From positions 1 to 5,858 of the forward strand of contig PACG01000145.1 in assembly GCA_002699335.1 (NCBI GenBank): a stretch of 5,858 nucleotides of DNA, in the 5' to 3' direction. Source of the DNA: Candidatus Poribacteria bacterium. Lineage in GTDB: Bacteria > Poribacteria > WGA-4E > UBA9662. Shown here piece by piece: positions 1 to 5,310 of this stretch. Each line of letters begins with the position of its first letter. The stretch's first letter is position 1. A program made the translations under genes and the position numbers. Below the pieces are notes generated by a model, which saw only the letters and a program-made list of their open reading frames with translations, did not search any database and was not told the DNA's origin.

Positions 1-173
1 CTGCTGATGTGTTGTAGGCTTGATTTAGCGCTTACCTAATGGCCACGGCGATACACACATTACGTCGGATAATTTTCCAGCGCGAAAGAACAGATGCCAA
101 AATAGTGTCACCTCGCATTACGCCCCATCAGGCAGAATGGCACAGCCTAATATAGACGAGATAGTACCTAGGC
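1..173. other. Left flank, no supportable gene
   Basis: This lies downstream of PhyH gene 1. On the minus strand there is a 28-codon frame from an ATG at 118 to a TAA at 32, without a ribosome binding site or recognisable motif, and another short open frame overlaps it. Neither is convincing. I see no clear hairpin with a U-tract that would end PhyH gene 1 transcription. Confidence 0.5.
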
Positions 174-1010
174 TTATTCTGAGGCTTTGTATTCATCCCT
201 GGCATTCCAACCTGGGTACTGCTTCTCCAATAAAGCTAATGTTTGCTTGTTATAGTATGCGTGGTCAGCCGGAGGAAATCGAAATACTTCTCTTTCTTTG
301 GCCGACAGGGTGCCGATAAATTCTGAAAACACAGCATGTTGTCCCTTATCGGTATAATGGCGGAATCCTTCCCAATAGTGATCCGCTCGACCCAACCCAA
401 ATCCCCAGGTAAATCGTTGTCCTTTCCCCCGCAAGTAATCGCTGGCCGAATGAAGGGTATAGTTGGTAAAGATGCATAAGGTACCCGCTGGGCAGACTAG
501 TGGCTTAGATTTAGACATGTCCCGACCGTGTTCTTTAGCCAACAGTCGAAGTGGTGCCTGATCTTCATCTACCTGTTCTAGGTGAAACCAGAATCCCAGT
601 TGACCAAATTCACGCTGTGTTTCAGACTGCGGTAATAGTGAGTTGTTTCCATTATCCAAGTGTAGTCCGGAGGCATCACTACCCACACCACCGCCTTTAA
701 AGCCGGGGTAACGTGCAATCATACAGCCAGCTCGAAAATGAATCTGATTGGTTCGCAGCCATTTTCGGCTAAAATCCCAGGCTTGATGATCGACGATACC
801 GCGCAGCAAGGCCATTTCAGCTGGAGGAAATTCAGTCAAGATGGTTCGGTTGGCCGGGGGGTTATCTTTCACTTCTTCCCAGGTAGGAAGTATTCTCCGC
901 TGGGCGGCTTGCATTTCTTTTAGCTGTGGCCCCGCATAGTATTCTGGAATAATCAGGTAACCATATTCTTCAAGTCTTTCTAAGTGATAGGTGTTCAATT
1001 CCCTGGGCAT
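174..1010 (-). CDS. Phytanoyl-CoA dioxygenase (PhyH) family Fe(II)/2-oxoglutarate oxygenase, gene 1
   Basis: This 278-residue cytoplasmic protein has no signal peptide or membrane segment. The N-terminus has the usual PhyH opening, a helix followed by EYGYLIIPEYY (residues 15-25). The facial-triad iron ligands are visible as the H117-x-D119 pair in GLHLD and a distal H187 in TLHSAS. R199, 12 residues further on, is the likely 2-oxoglutarate anchor. PAGTLCIFTN (174-183) is the strand before the distal His. The family couples 2-oxoglutarate decarboxylation to substrate hydroxylation; the substrate here cannot be read. Length is normal (250-300). The ATG at 1010 is preceded by GAGGA with 8 nt spacing, supporting this start. 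A C-terminal extension of about 70 residues (KGQHAVFSEF onward) lies outside the core fold. The gene is divergent from PhyH gene 2 but 0.8 kb away, so a shared promoter is unlikely. The family call is firm; the function is open. Confidence 0.93.
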   Translation of the reverse strand: MPRELNTYHLERLEEYGYLIIPEYYAGPQLKEMQAAQRRILPTWEEVKDNPPANRTILTEFPPAEMALLRGIVDHQAWDFSRKWLRTNQIHFRAGCMIARYPGFKGGGVGSDASGLHLDNGNNSLLPQSETQREFGQLGFWFHLEQVDEDQAPLRLLAKEHGRDMSKSKPLVCPAGTLCIFTNYTLHSASDYLRGKGQRFTWGFGLGRADHYWEGFRHYTDKGQHAVFSEFIGTLSAKEREVFRFPPADHAYYNKQTLALLEKQYPGWNARDEYKASE

Positions 1011-1015
1011 GTAGA

Positions 1016-1024
1016 TCTTCCTCT
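1016..1024 (-). promoter_or_regulatory. Ribosome binding site of PhyH gene 1
   Basis: The minus strand reads AGAGGAAGA. GAGGA (1019-1023) ends 8 nt before the ATG at 1010, normal spacing. This fixes the start of PhyH gene 1. Confidence 0.75.
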
Positions 1025-1064
1025 ATGGTCTTTGGTCGGTTATATTCTAAAATAGTTGCCTATT

Positions 1065-1080
1065 CTGTTAGTTTTAACAG
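1065..1080. promoter_or_regulatory. Perfect 6-bp dyad in the PhyH gene 1 leader
   Basis: CTGTTA, a GTTT spacer and TAACAG form a perfect inverted repeat 55 bp upstream of the PhyH gene 1 start. Next to it toward the gene is an AT-rich stretch with a -10-like TAGAAT (minus strand, 1044-1049) but no good -35. It could be an operator for a proximal promoter or a small leader hairpin. With 6-bp arms, chance is possible. Confidence 0.3.
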
Positions 1081-1195
1081 CGTTTAGTGATAATCTGTCT
1101 TGTTTTTTAGGAACGCAGCGCCTATCCTTCCTATTTCCTGCACTCGATTAACTTTCTCTGGTTATATAATAAAATTGACGATTGGCATTTCCAGC

Positions 1196-1216
1196 TCGTT
1201 TCTGATGAGGAAACGA
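1196..1216. promoter_or_regulatory. 7-bp dyad at the predicted start of PhyH gene 1 transcription
   Basis: TCGTTTC and GAAACGA are perfect 7-bp arms around a 7-nt spacer. Counting 7 nt from the -10 box at 1221-1226 on the minus strand puts the transcription start near 1214. The dyad would therefore cover about +1 to +19, a classic repressor position, or form a hairpin at the 5' end of the mRNA. The position is seen; the function is inferred. Confidence 0.35.
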
Positions 1217-1220
1217 ATCG

Positions 1221-1249
1221 ATCCTAGCACAGGCCAGCAGAAGCGTCAA
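1221..1249 (-). promoter_or_regulatory. Candidate sigma70 promoter reading toward PhyH gene 1
   Basis: The minus strand has TTGACG (1244-1249, 5/6 to the -35 consensus), exactly 17 nt, then TAGGAT (1221-1226, 4/6 to the -10 consensus). The -10 is preceded by TGC, giving an extended -10 element. The predicted mRNA would have a leader of about 200 nt before the PhyH gene 1 start. No other gene lies between them. Confidence 0.45.
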
Positions 1250-1510
1250 GGGGCGTCCAAGAATACGTTGTATGAGGATGCTGGACTAGTAGATGAGGAG
1301 AAAAGCCATTTGGGAGTCCCAAGCGGATGGACATCAAGCGCAAAATTAGCCATGCGGAGTAACTGATCCCATGCCTTGGACAGATGTTGCAATCGTGTTA
1401 CAATCCGTCGGCCGCCGGTGGTGAAGAATCCTCGGAGAGTTAACGAGACCGGGGAAATCCTGTTACTGTCTGGGTTTTCTGTCAATTCCACCCATTTCAA
1501 GGGTGAATTA
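1250..1510. other. Inter-PhyH region with no supportable gene
   Basis: Open frames exist on both strands here, including an 84-codon minus-strand frame (1246-1500) and plus-strand frames overlapping it. None has a ribosome binding site or a motif I recognise, and they contradict each other. The minus-strand frame ends inside the candidate promoter at 1221-1249. I treat the stretch as intergenic or as very old gene debris. Confidence 0.4.
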
Positions 1511-1729
1511 ATGGCAATAAATCTGTTGAATTTCGGGAGTCGACGGAATGAATTATATCTTTTGGTTGGTCAATATGCAGCGGTTGATCGCTACTTGCCT
1601 TCTCAGATTCTCTTAGCGGTTTATGTTACTCAACAAATGCAGGTTAGTGATCAGGAAGAGGCTGTAACAATCCATGCGATTCCGAAAGCAACCGAACTGT
1701 TGTTAATAACTGCAACGGTATGTCTTTGA
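1511..1729 (+). CDS. Possible small gene of unknown function (72 aa)
   Basis: The ATG at 1511 is preceded by AAGGG (1499-1503) with 7 nt spacing, a normal bacterial arrangement. The 72-residue product starts MAINLLNFGSRRNELYLLVG and is mixed hydrophobic, with an acidic patch (SDQEEA) near residue 47 and a hydrophobic tail (LLLITATVCL). There is no clear signal peptide or transmembrane helix. The frame is also open upstream to 1376, but that part has no start signal. The gene lies 90 bp before PhyH gene 2 on the same strand, so cotranscription is possible. I recognise no family. It may be a chance frame; the ribosome binding site is the main support. Confidence 0.3.
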   Translation: MAINLLNFGSRRNELYLLVGQYAAVDRYLPSQILLAVYVTQQMQVSDQEEAVTIHAIPKATELLLITATVCL

Positions 1730-1831
1730 GAACAGGTCTTCAGGCTACCTCCAGCTTCTACTAAGATCAACAGTAATTAACCCTTACGAGTGTAAAACTA
1801 ATAGTCGATAGTCTGTTAAGTGGGGAAGGAA

Positions 1832-2512
1832 ATGGAATTAACGAGAAAGCAGATTGAAATTTTCCGAACGGATGGGTTTTTAGTTATTCGCAATCTGTTA
1901 CCGATAGATCAGGTAGATGAGATCAACGTGGGTTACCAACAGGCTATTAGTGGTCAAATTGATGCCCATGATTGGAAAAAGCGGATTAACAGTGCACCGA
2001 TTGCTCAACTGGGAGATCCCTCAGCGGTATTAGGTTGGCGGGAGCTCCCCTATTTTCAGAAAATTTTGTCACTCGCTAAACAGCTAAATGGTGAAGATCT
2101 TGGCGTTGCGTATGACCAATTGATTTATAAGCCTCCGTATAGTCCAATTGAAGTCTTGTGGCATCAGGATGCAGGTTATGGTCCTTGGCCTGAGAAGGCA
2201 ATCGAGCGGGGTATAACCTGTTGGTTGGCATTGGTAGATGTAACTCCGGAACAAGGAAGCATGCAGTTTGTTCCGGGCAGTCACCAACAGGGAATCTACC
2301 GTCACCATAATGTGCAAGATCGGAACCCTATCGGTGGTGCTTTGGAAGTAATATTGGAAGGTCAAGTAGCTGTTCCGGTAGCCTATCAGGCTGGAGATTG
2401 TAGTTTTCACCATGCCTGTACACTGCATTATACTGGACCCAATCAAACTAGCCAGGAACGTAGAAGCCTTTCGACCCACTTTTGGCCGACTCTAGCTATT
2501 CAGAAACGCTGA
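1832..2512 (+). CDS. Phytanoyl-CoA dioxygenase (PhyH) family Fe(II)/2-oxoglutarate oxygenase, gene 2
   Basis: Numbered from the ATG at 1832, the product has 226 residues and is cytoplasmic. It opens with the family's typical LTRKQIEIFRTDGFLVI. The iron triad is H111-x-D113 (WHQD) and H199 (LHYTGPN). R210 or R211, about 11 residues later, is the expected 2-oxoglutarate ligand. GSMQFVPGSHQQG (142-154) is the conserved family loop. All active-site elements are present, so it should be active; the substrate is unknown. A GTG at 1820 would add four residues. I prefer the ATG because the family begins at this point and the purine-rich GGGGAAGGA (1822-1830) precedes it, although that spacing is tight. 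The protein is on the short side (family about 250-290) and ends soon after the arginine strand, so the C-terminal tail may be lost. It resembles PhyH gene 1 only at family level, so they are not recent duplicates. Confidence 0.93.
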   Translation: MELTRKQIEIFRTDGFLVIRNLLPIDQVDEINVGYQQAISGQIDAHDWKKRINSAPIAQLGDPSAVLGWRELPYFQKILSLAKQLNGEDLGVAYDQLIYKPPYSPIEVLWHQDAGYGPWPEKAIERGITCWLALVDVTPEQGSMQFVPGSHQQGIYRHHNVQDRNPIGGALEVILEGQVAVPVAYQAGDCSFHHACTLHYTGPNQTSQERRSLSTHFWPTLAIQKR

Positions 2513-2526
2513 TGGTTCATCAGTGT
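2506..2526. terminator. 9-bp hairpin over the stop of PhyH gene 2 and of the convergent small frame
   Basis: ACGCTGATG, a GTT loop and CATCAGTGT pair over 9 positions with one G-U pair. The PhyH gene 2 stop (2510-2512) and the stop of the minus-strand small frame (2520-2522) both sit in the stem. There is no good U-tract on the plus side; on the minus side the stem is followed by a short TTTC. It could be a weak bidirectional terminator or an mRNA 3'-end stabiliser. Confidence 0.4.
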
Positions 2527-2729
2527 ATCGTAACTCCAGAAGAGCTCGATTTTAATTCACTCGTTCTTCTCAGAGGTAAAAAACGTTCGATCAGGGTAAG
2601 GATGATTAAGCCAGCCATAATCGAAATAAACAATTCTATATTAAACAAGGCAATGCCTATAATTGCTCCGAGTATCCCGCCTAATACTTCAATTTTTCCA
2701 AGGCGCTCTCCTGTGGCGTCTAGAATCAT
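2520..2729 (-). CDS. Possible small membrane protein, or C-terminal fragment of one
   Basis: This 69-residue product has a clear hydrophobic hairpin: helix 1 about residues 14-29 (EVLGGILGAIIGIALF) and helix 2 about 32-48 (ELFISIMAGLIILTLIE). A positively charged RFLPLRR and a polar SSSSG tail follow. The pattern GAIIGIA followed by a second helix loosely resembles the last membrane helices of MgtC/SapB-type proteins. GlsB/YeaQ-type small membrane proteins are an alternative; I cannot decide between them. The ATG at 2729 has no ribosome binding site and a stop lies four codons upstream, so it may be the remaining end of a larger gene. It converges on PhyH gene 2. Confidence 0.35.
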   Translation of the reverse strand: MILDATGERLGKIEVLGGILGAIIGIALFNIELFISIMAGLIILTLIERFLPLRRTSELKSSSSGVTIH

Positions 2730-2802
2730 CTGGATTATGATTTATCCGAATGGAAATCGGTCTCATGAAAATTCCAATTGTTGTGTGTCAGGATCACCTT
2801 AA

Positions 2803-3020
2803 TTACCCCTGAACTGCGTGAAGCACGGTCTTTTACAAGCAGCTATGAAACCCTTTATGGCCGACCACGTGGTAATTCCGATCAACCAAGAAGACCGAAA
2901 GTTAGTTCCGTTCGTTACGACTTATTGGGAAGGTTGACCGACGACAGGAAACAACTACTTTTGCCCACCGACTTGGTGGATGAGTACGCATCGGATCATT
3001 CAGCGGTTAAGAAAGGCTAA
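2803..3020 (+). pseudogene. Frame-broken coding-like remnant of unknown family
   Basis: Two plus-strand frames each look protein-like over part of this stretch. The first (about 2803-2937) includes MKPFMADHVVIPINQEDRK followed by LVPFVTTYWEG and a stop. The second continues to 3020 and contains RLTDDRKQLLLPTDLVDEY. Joined by one frame change near 2935 they read as a continuous soluble protein fragment. I recognise no family, and no ribosome binding site is evident. A single open frame (2778-3020) also spans the region but its first part is less protein-like. Decay is inferred; it could also be non-coding. Confidence 0.25.
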
Positions 3021-3027
3021 ACGATAG

Positions 3028-3053
3028 TCGTAAGAGAACATCGTAAGAGAACA
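3028..3053 (+). repeat. Perfect 13-bp tandem duplication
   Basis: TCGTAAGAGAACA occurs twice head to tail with no spacer, just after the end of the coding-like remnant at 3020. It looks like a replication-slippage or repair duplication. It has no gene context suggesting a function. Confidence 0.9.
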
Positions 3054-3254
3054 AATAGTGAATCGATTGTTTATTTGCGCTTACCTAGTGACTCACTTCA
3101 ACATGGCTACTGATACTCGCGCCATAGATAATTCGTGTCCGGGTCTTGCGACTCGTGGGGATACAGATTGTGTCTCCCATGGGTTTCCTTAACCCTTTCC
3201 CCAATCCTAAACTTGACTTCTATTTTTTATCTGGATAAGCTGTAATCCTCTCTA
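3054..3254. other. No supportable gene
   Basis: Only very short, conflicting frames occur here. A weak 5-bp hairpin, GGGTT-TCCTT-AACCC followed by TTT (3181-3198), could act as a plus-strand terminator but is short. Confidence 0.4.
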
Positions 3255-3607
3255 TCAGGCATGTAAGGCTGATTTGCGTGATTTATCCTTCTCCAATTCT
3301 TGCCTTAATAACTGCCTGAATCTATCCGACTCTATCGGCGGCGCATTTTGTCTCTGCTTTAATTCTGATAGCGGATGTTCCAATTGTCGTTTCTTGACCT
3401 TTTCTCTACCGTATTTCTGTCTGATGGCCTCTAGCGGTAACAGATCATCAGCTAAGGTATCCAGTAGATTCTCCAGGCATACTCAGTGGTTTCTACCCGT
3501 TGCAAACAGCCTAGCTGCTGACTGGCTTGCTGCTGCTTTTCATATTTCTGTTAGCATCGTTGCAAATAGAGCTCTAAAAGCCTGTCTTTCAAGATGACCT
3601 GTTCTAC
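3255..3607 (-). pseudogene. Broken gene for a charged, coiled-coil-like protein end
   Basis: On the minus strand, 3607 to about 3480 reads VEQVILKDRLLELYLQ, then an in-frame TAA, then QKYEKQQQASQQLGCLQRVE. After a frame change near 3480 the reading continues with LENLLDTLADDLLPLEAIRQ and KYGREKVKKRQLEHPLSEL to a TGA at 3255-3257. The composition (Lys, Glu, Gln, Leu and Arg in heptad-like spacing) fits a long helical or coiled-coil region. It recalls the C-terminal coiled coil of large serine recombinases, but no catalytic or zinc-ribbon motif is present to confirm that. The opposite strand has a longer open frame (3274-3597), but its Ser/Cys/Phe-rich product looks like the antisense of this helix. 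A broken gene is more likely than an active one. Confidence 0.35.
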
Positions 3608-3900
3608 TTGTTAACTTCTCATACTGATAAAAACAACAGCAATTTGTGTAAGAATACAGTTGGTTTAGCTTCTCCAGTACCTGAAGTATGCTGAAGGTAA
3701 ACAGGTAGAAAAATCACAGACATTTCTTGATTCTTGGGGGTGGAGGGGATTTTCTGGTGTAGTTGCCTGTTATGTGGTGTCCTACAGATGCAAAATCAAC
3801 ATGGAAATGGCAAAGAATACCCAGAAACCATAGAAAATCCGATTTCACATCAATATCCTGTCTTTGCCTGCCTAAACTGATAAGAGATTAATTTCCCTGG
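3608..3900. other. No supportable gene
   Basis: No frame on either strand gives a protein-like product of useful length, and I see no strong repeat or hairpin. It separates the two minus-strand broken genes and may be more degraded parts of them. Confidence 0.4.
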
Positions 3901-4632
3901 CTAATTCCCCTCTGATTTCGAAACATGTTTCTCTTTCCACTGATGCATTAGCTCCAAGATTGGAGTTAATGTCTTACCATCTTCAAATGTTGATGGATCA
4001 ACTGCCAGAGTTCGTGTTAGTTTTTCTTGAGCAGGGATCAACACTGAATTGGCAGTTTATTTTCCAAGTCTCATTTTCCCTAAGCGAACCTTTTCACTGT
4101 CAGTTCGTTGATTTTCACCGCGGCTTTAAAGAATCGGACTCCAAACCTGCGTCTGTTTCCAGTGGCAGTTCCCGCAAGTAACGGATCGTCTTCTGGTGAT
4201 CCGAAAGCGAAGAAAGATGAACCTAGGTCTGCTGTTCTATGGTAACCAGCGACAACCTCACCTATTTGAAGGCAGGCCACATGAGTTCGGTCGTTGGCCG
4301 GGTCGTTGCCACCAGATAACCCTTTCAGTGTTTCTCCACTGTGGGCCAGTTTTCTCCGGACGACGCCTTCCAGCAAGGTCCGGACGCGCCATCCCAACTG
4401 ACGTTTCGCCTGCCGGATGGCCGTTTCATCCTCTTCCACCGGCAGGTAAAAATCGCAAGTGCAACGTTTTTACGTCGTACGCGATCCATTCCTTAATTGT
4501 AGGTGGGTCCGTCAATTTCGTGCCTGAGACGGTGATGACTTTGGTATGTGCATCTGCCACCAATCCAAACAGTCCAAGCGACAGGATCATTGAAATTGTC
4601 AGTCTAAAAACACTTTTCTGCTTATTCGTCAT
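3901..4632 (-). pseudogene. Frame-broken gene for an exported protein
   Basis: The start is well preserved: ATG at 4632 behind GGAG (4637-4640). It is followed by a Sec-type signal peptide, MTNKQKSVFRLTISMILSLG then LFGLVADA, with likely cleavage after VADA at residue 28. The mature part begins HTKVITVSGTKLTDPPTIKE. This frame stops at 4426, while the +1 frame gives YLPVEEDETAIRQAKRQLGW and RVRTLLEGVVRRKL, protein-like and plausibly its continuation. Further pieces in other frames (IRYLRELPLETDAGLESD; then EKLTRTLAVDPSTFEDGKTL ending at 3901) suggest several more frameshifts and a stop. One frame (4439-4080) stays open through the middle, but its second half is less protein-like. I do not recognise the family. 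A candidate BlaI/CopY-type operator lies 60 bp upstream, so the gene was probably once a regulated surface or periplasmic protein. Confidence 0.45.
4446..4473. repeat. 7-bp inverted repeat at the first frame break of the exported-protein gene
   Basis: GTAAAAA and TTTTTAC flank a 14-nt spacer that itself contains GCA-AG-TGC. The frame of the signal-peptide gene is lost in this stretch, so hairpin-driven slippage or deletion is a plausible cause. Confidence 0.5.
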
Positions 4633-4686
4633 TATTCTCCAAATAATTCATCAAACTTACGATCCCTTCATCTGCTATTTCCACTG

Positions 4687-4715
4687 ATCATACTACAGAT
4701 GTAGTGTTATGTTTT
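4687..4715 (-). promoter_or_regulatory. Promoter with BlaI/MecI/CopY-type operator for the exported-protein gene
   Basis: The perfect dyad ACTACA-GA-TGTAGT (4692-4705) contains TACAGATGTA, an exact match to the TACAnnTGTA core bound by CopY and BlaI/MecI-type winged-helix repressors. On the minus strand a good -10, TATGAT (4687-4692), abuts it. A weak -35, AAAACA (4710-4715), lies 17 nt further upstream. The dyad would therefore fill the promoter spacer, the expected place for repression. The ATG at 4632 is 55 bp from the -10. The dyad is certain; the regulator type is inferred from the motif. Confidence 0.5.
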
Positions 4716-4732
4716 GAAAAAGCCCGATAAGG

Positions 4733-4801
4733 TCAATTTTCGATATCCGATTTATTTCCATCGTCGAATGTCAAAGCGGCCAGACCGTCGGGTATCTTCA
4801 T
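4733..4801 (-). pseudogene. N-terminal stub of a polysaccharide deacetylase-like gene
   Basis: A 22-codon minus-strand frame reads MKIPDGLAALTFDDGNKSD followed by a short end and TGA. ALTFDDG(N) is motif 1 of the NodB/carbohydrate esterase 4 family, whose Asp residues act in catalysis and metal binding, and it normally lies close to the start in the short bacterial members. The rest of the roughly 200-250-residue domain is absent: the next 50 bases lead straight into the dyad at 4692. The stub starts 32 bp after the VOC stop on the same strand, so the two were probably an operon before the deletion. There is no strong ribosome binding site. The match rests on one motif. Confidence 0.4.
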
Positions 4802-4833
4802 AAGCTGTGATGCGAGGTGCAGGGATTACGATG

Positions 4834-5253
4834 CTAGACCTGTACAAACTCGATCAGAATGCCATCTGGGTCTTGGGCACAGACAACACCGGCGGCATCG
4901 GGCGCAGACACCGGTGGTGACAGAAATGTTACCCCTCTCTGTTCCAGATCACTTACTGTTTGCTGTACATCCTCGACAAAGAAGGTTAACCAGCGAACAC
5001 CGGGCTTAAATTGACCCGACACCGGGACCGGTGGAAAGGCAATATCCATCAATTTGATTAGCGTATTCCCGGCCTGGAGCCTTACTTGGCGAAAACCTTC
5101 CGGGGCTAACTTAGCTCCTCTGGCCACCTCAGCCGGAATTTCTAGTTCCATTACAATTTCCAAGCCCAAACAATGATGGTAAAAATGTAACGATTCCTCA
5201 AAATTACTACAGACAATCGCGACATCTATCGTGGAATGGGTTAGTTTTAGCAA
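4834..5253 (-). CDS. VOC family (glyoxalase/bleomycin-resistance/dioxygenase fold) protein
   Basis: The 139-residue product is a complete two-module VOC domain. Module 1 is IDVAIVCSNFEESLHFYHHC then LGLEIV (residues 9-34), ending in the strand GNTLIKLMD (62-70). Module 2 is VRWLTFFVEDVQQTVSDLEQ (86-105), ending in AQDPDGILIEFVQV. The start is TTG, chosen because AAAAGGAGGT (5260-5269) sits 6 nt upstream. In the usual four-ligand metal site, the first His position seems to be D10, the second Glu position K67, and the second His position W88. Only E135 of the canonical set is clear. A glyoxalase I-type metal site is therefore doubtful, and the protein may bind metal differently or bind a ligand without catalysis. 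It lies downstream of a broken DUF4007-like gene and upstream of a deacetylase stub. Confidence 0.92.
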   Translation of the reverse strand: MLKLTHSTIDVAIVCSNFEESLHFYHHCLGLEIVMELEIPAEVARGAKLAPEGFRQVRLQAGNTLIKLMDIAFPPVPVSGQFKPGVRWLTFFVEDVQQTVSDLEQRGVTFLSPPVSAPDAAGVVCAQDPDGILIEFVQV

Positions 5254-5259
5254 CTCCGC

Positions 5260-5269
5260 ACCTCCTTTT
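5260..5269 (-). promoter_or_regulatory. Strong ribosome binding site deciding a TTG start
   Basis: The minus strand reads AAAAGGAGGT, a perfect anti-Shine-Dalgarno match, 6 nt before TTG at 5253. No ATG or GTG lies as well placed, so TTG is the start of the VOC gene. Confidence 0.9.
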
Positions 5270-5283
5270 CTGCACTTGTGGTT

Positions 5284-5310
5284 ACTGAATTTCAGTCAAC
5301 TGATTTTCAG
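5284..5310. promoter_or_regulatory. Two tandem near-identical dyads upstream of the VOC gene, candidate operator
   Basis: ACTGAATTTCAG (5284-5295) and ACTGATTTTCAG (5299-5310) differ at one base and start 15 bp apart. Each is itself an inverted repeat: ACTGAA-T-TTCAGT (5284-5296) and CTGA-TTT-TCAG (5300-5310). They lie 15-41 bp upstream of the VOC ribosome binding site. A -35-like TTGACT (minus strand, 5294-5299) lies within them, but I see no matching -10. Tandem dyads at this position suggest cooperative binding of a dimeric regulator. They overlap the stop of the DUF4007-like remnant. Confidence 0.5.

Noticed and set aside
1246..1500. 84-codon minus-strand open frame
   Set aside because: No ribosome binding site, no family motif, and it runs into the candidate promoter of PhyH gene 1; treated as a chance frame.
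1065..1817. Shared word CTGTTAA upstream of both PhyH genes
   Set aside because: A 7-bp match in two upstream regions is easily chance, and only the PhyH gene 1 copy is part of a close dyad.
2084..2479. 131-codon open frame on the minus strand
   Set aside because: It lies entirely antisense to PhyH gene 2, which has clear family motifs, and its product shows no recognisable features.
28..3087. GCGCTTACCTA at 28-38 and again at 3077-3087, same orientation, flanking the PhyH region
   Set aside because: An 11-bp match is expected a few times by chance in a window this size, and the sequence around it aligns only loosely; not enough for attachment sites or element ends.
3274..3597. 107-codon open frame on the plus strand
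   Set aside because: The Ser/Cys/Phe-rich product is what antisense of a Lys/Glu/Gln-rich helical protein gives; the minus strand is the better reading.
4196..4687. 163-codon open frame on the plus strand
   Set aside because: It is antisense to the signal-peptide gene and runs through its promoter region; the product is not protein-like and has no ribosome binding site.
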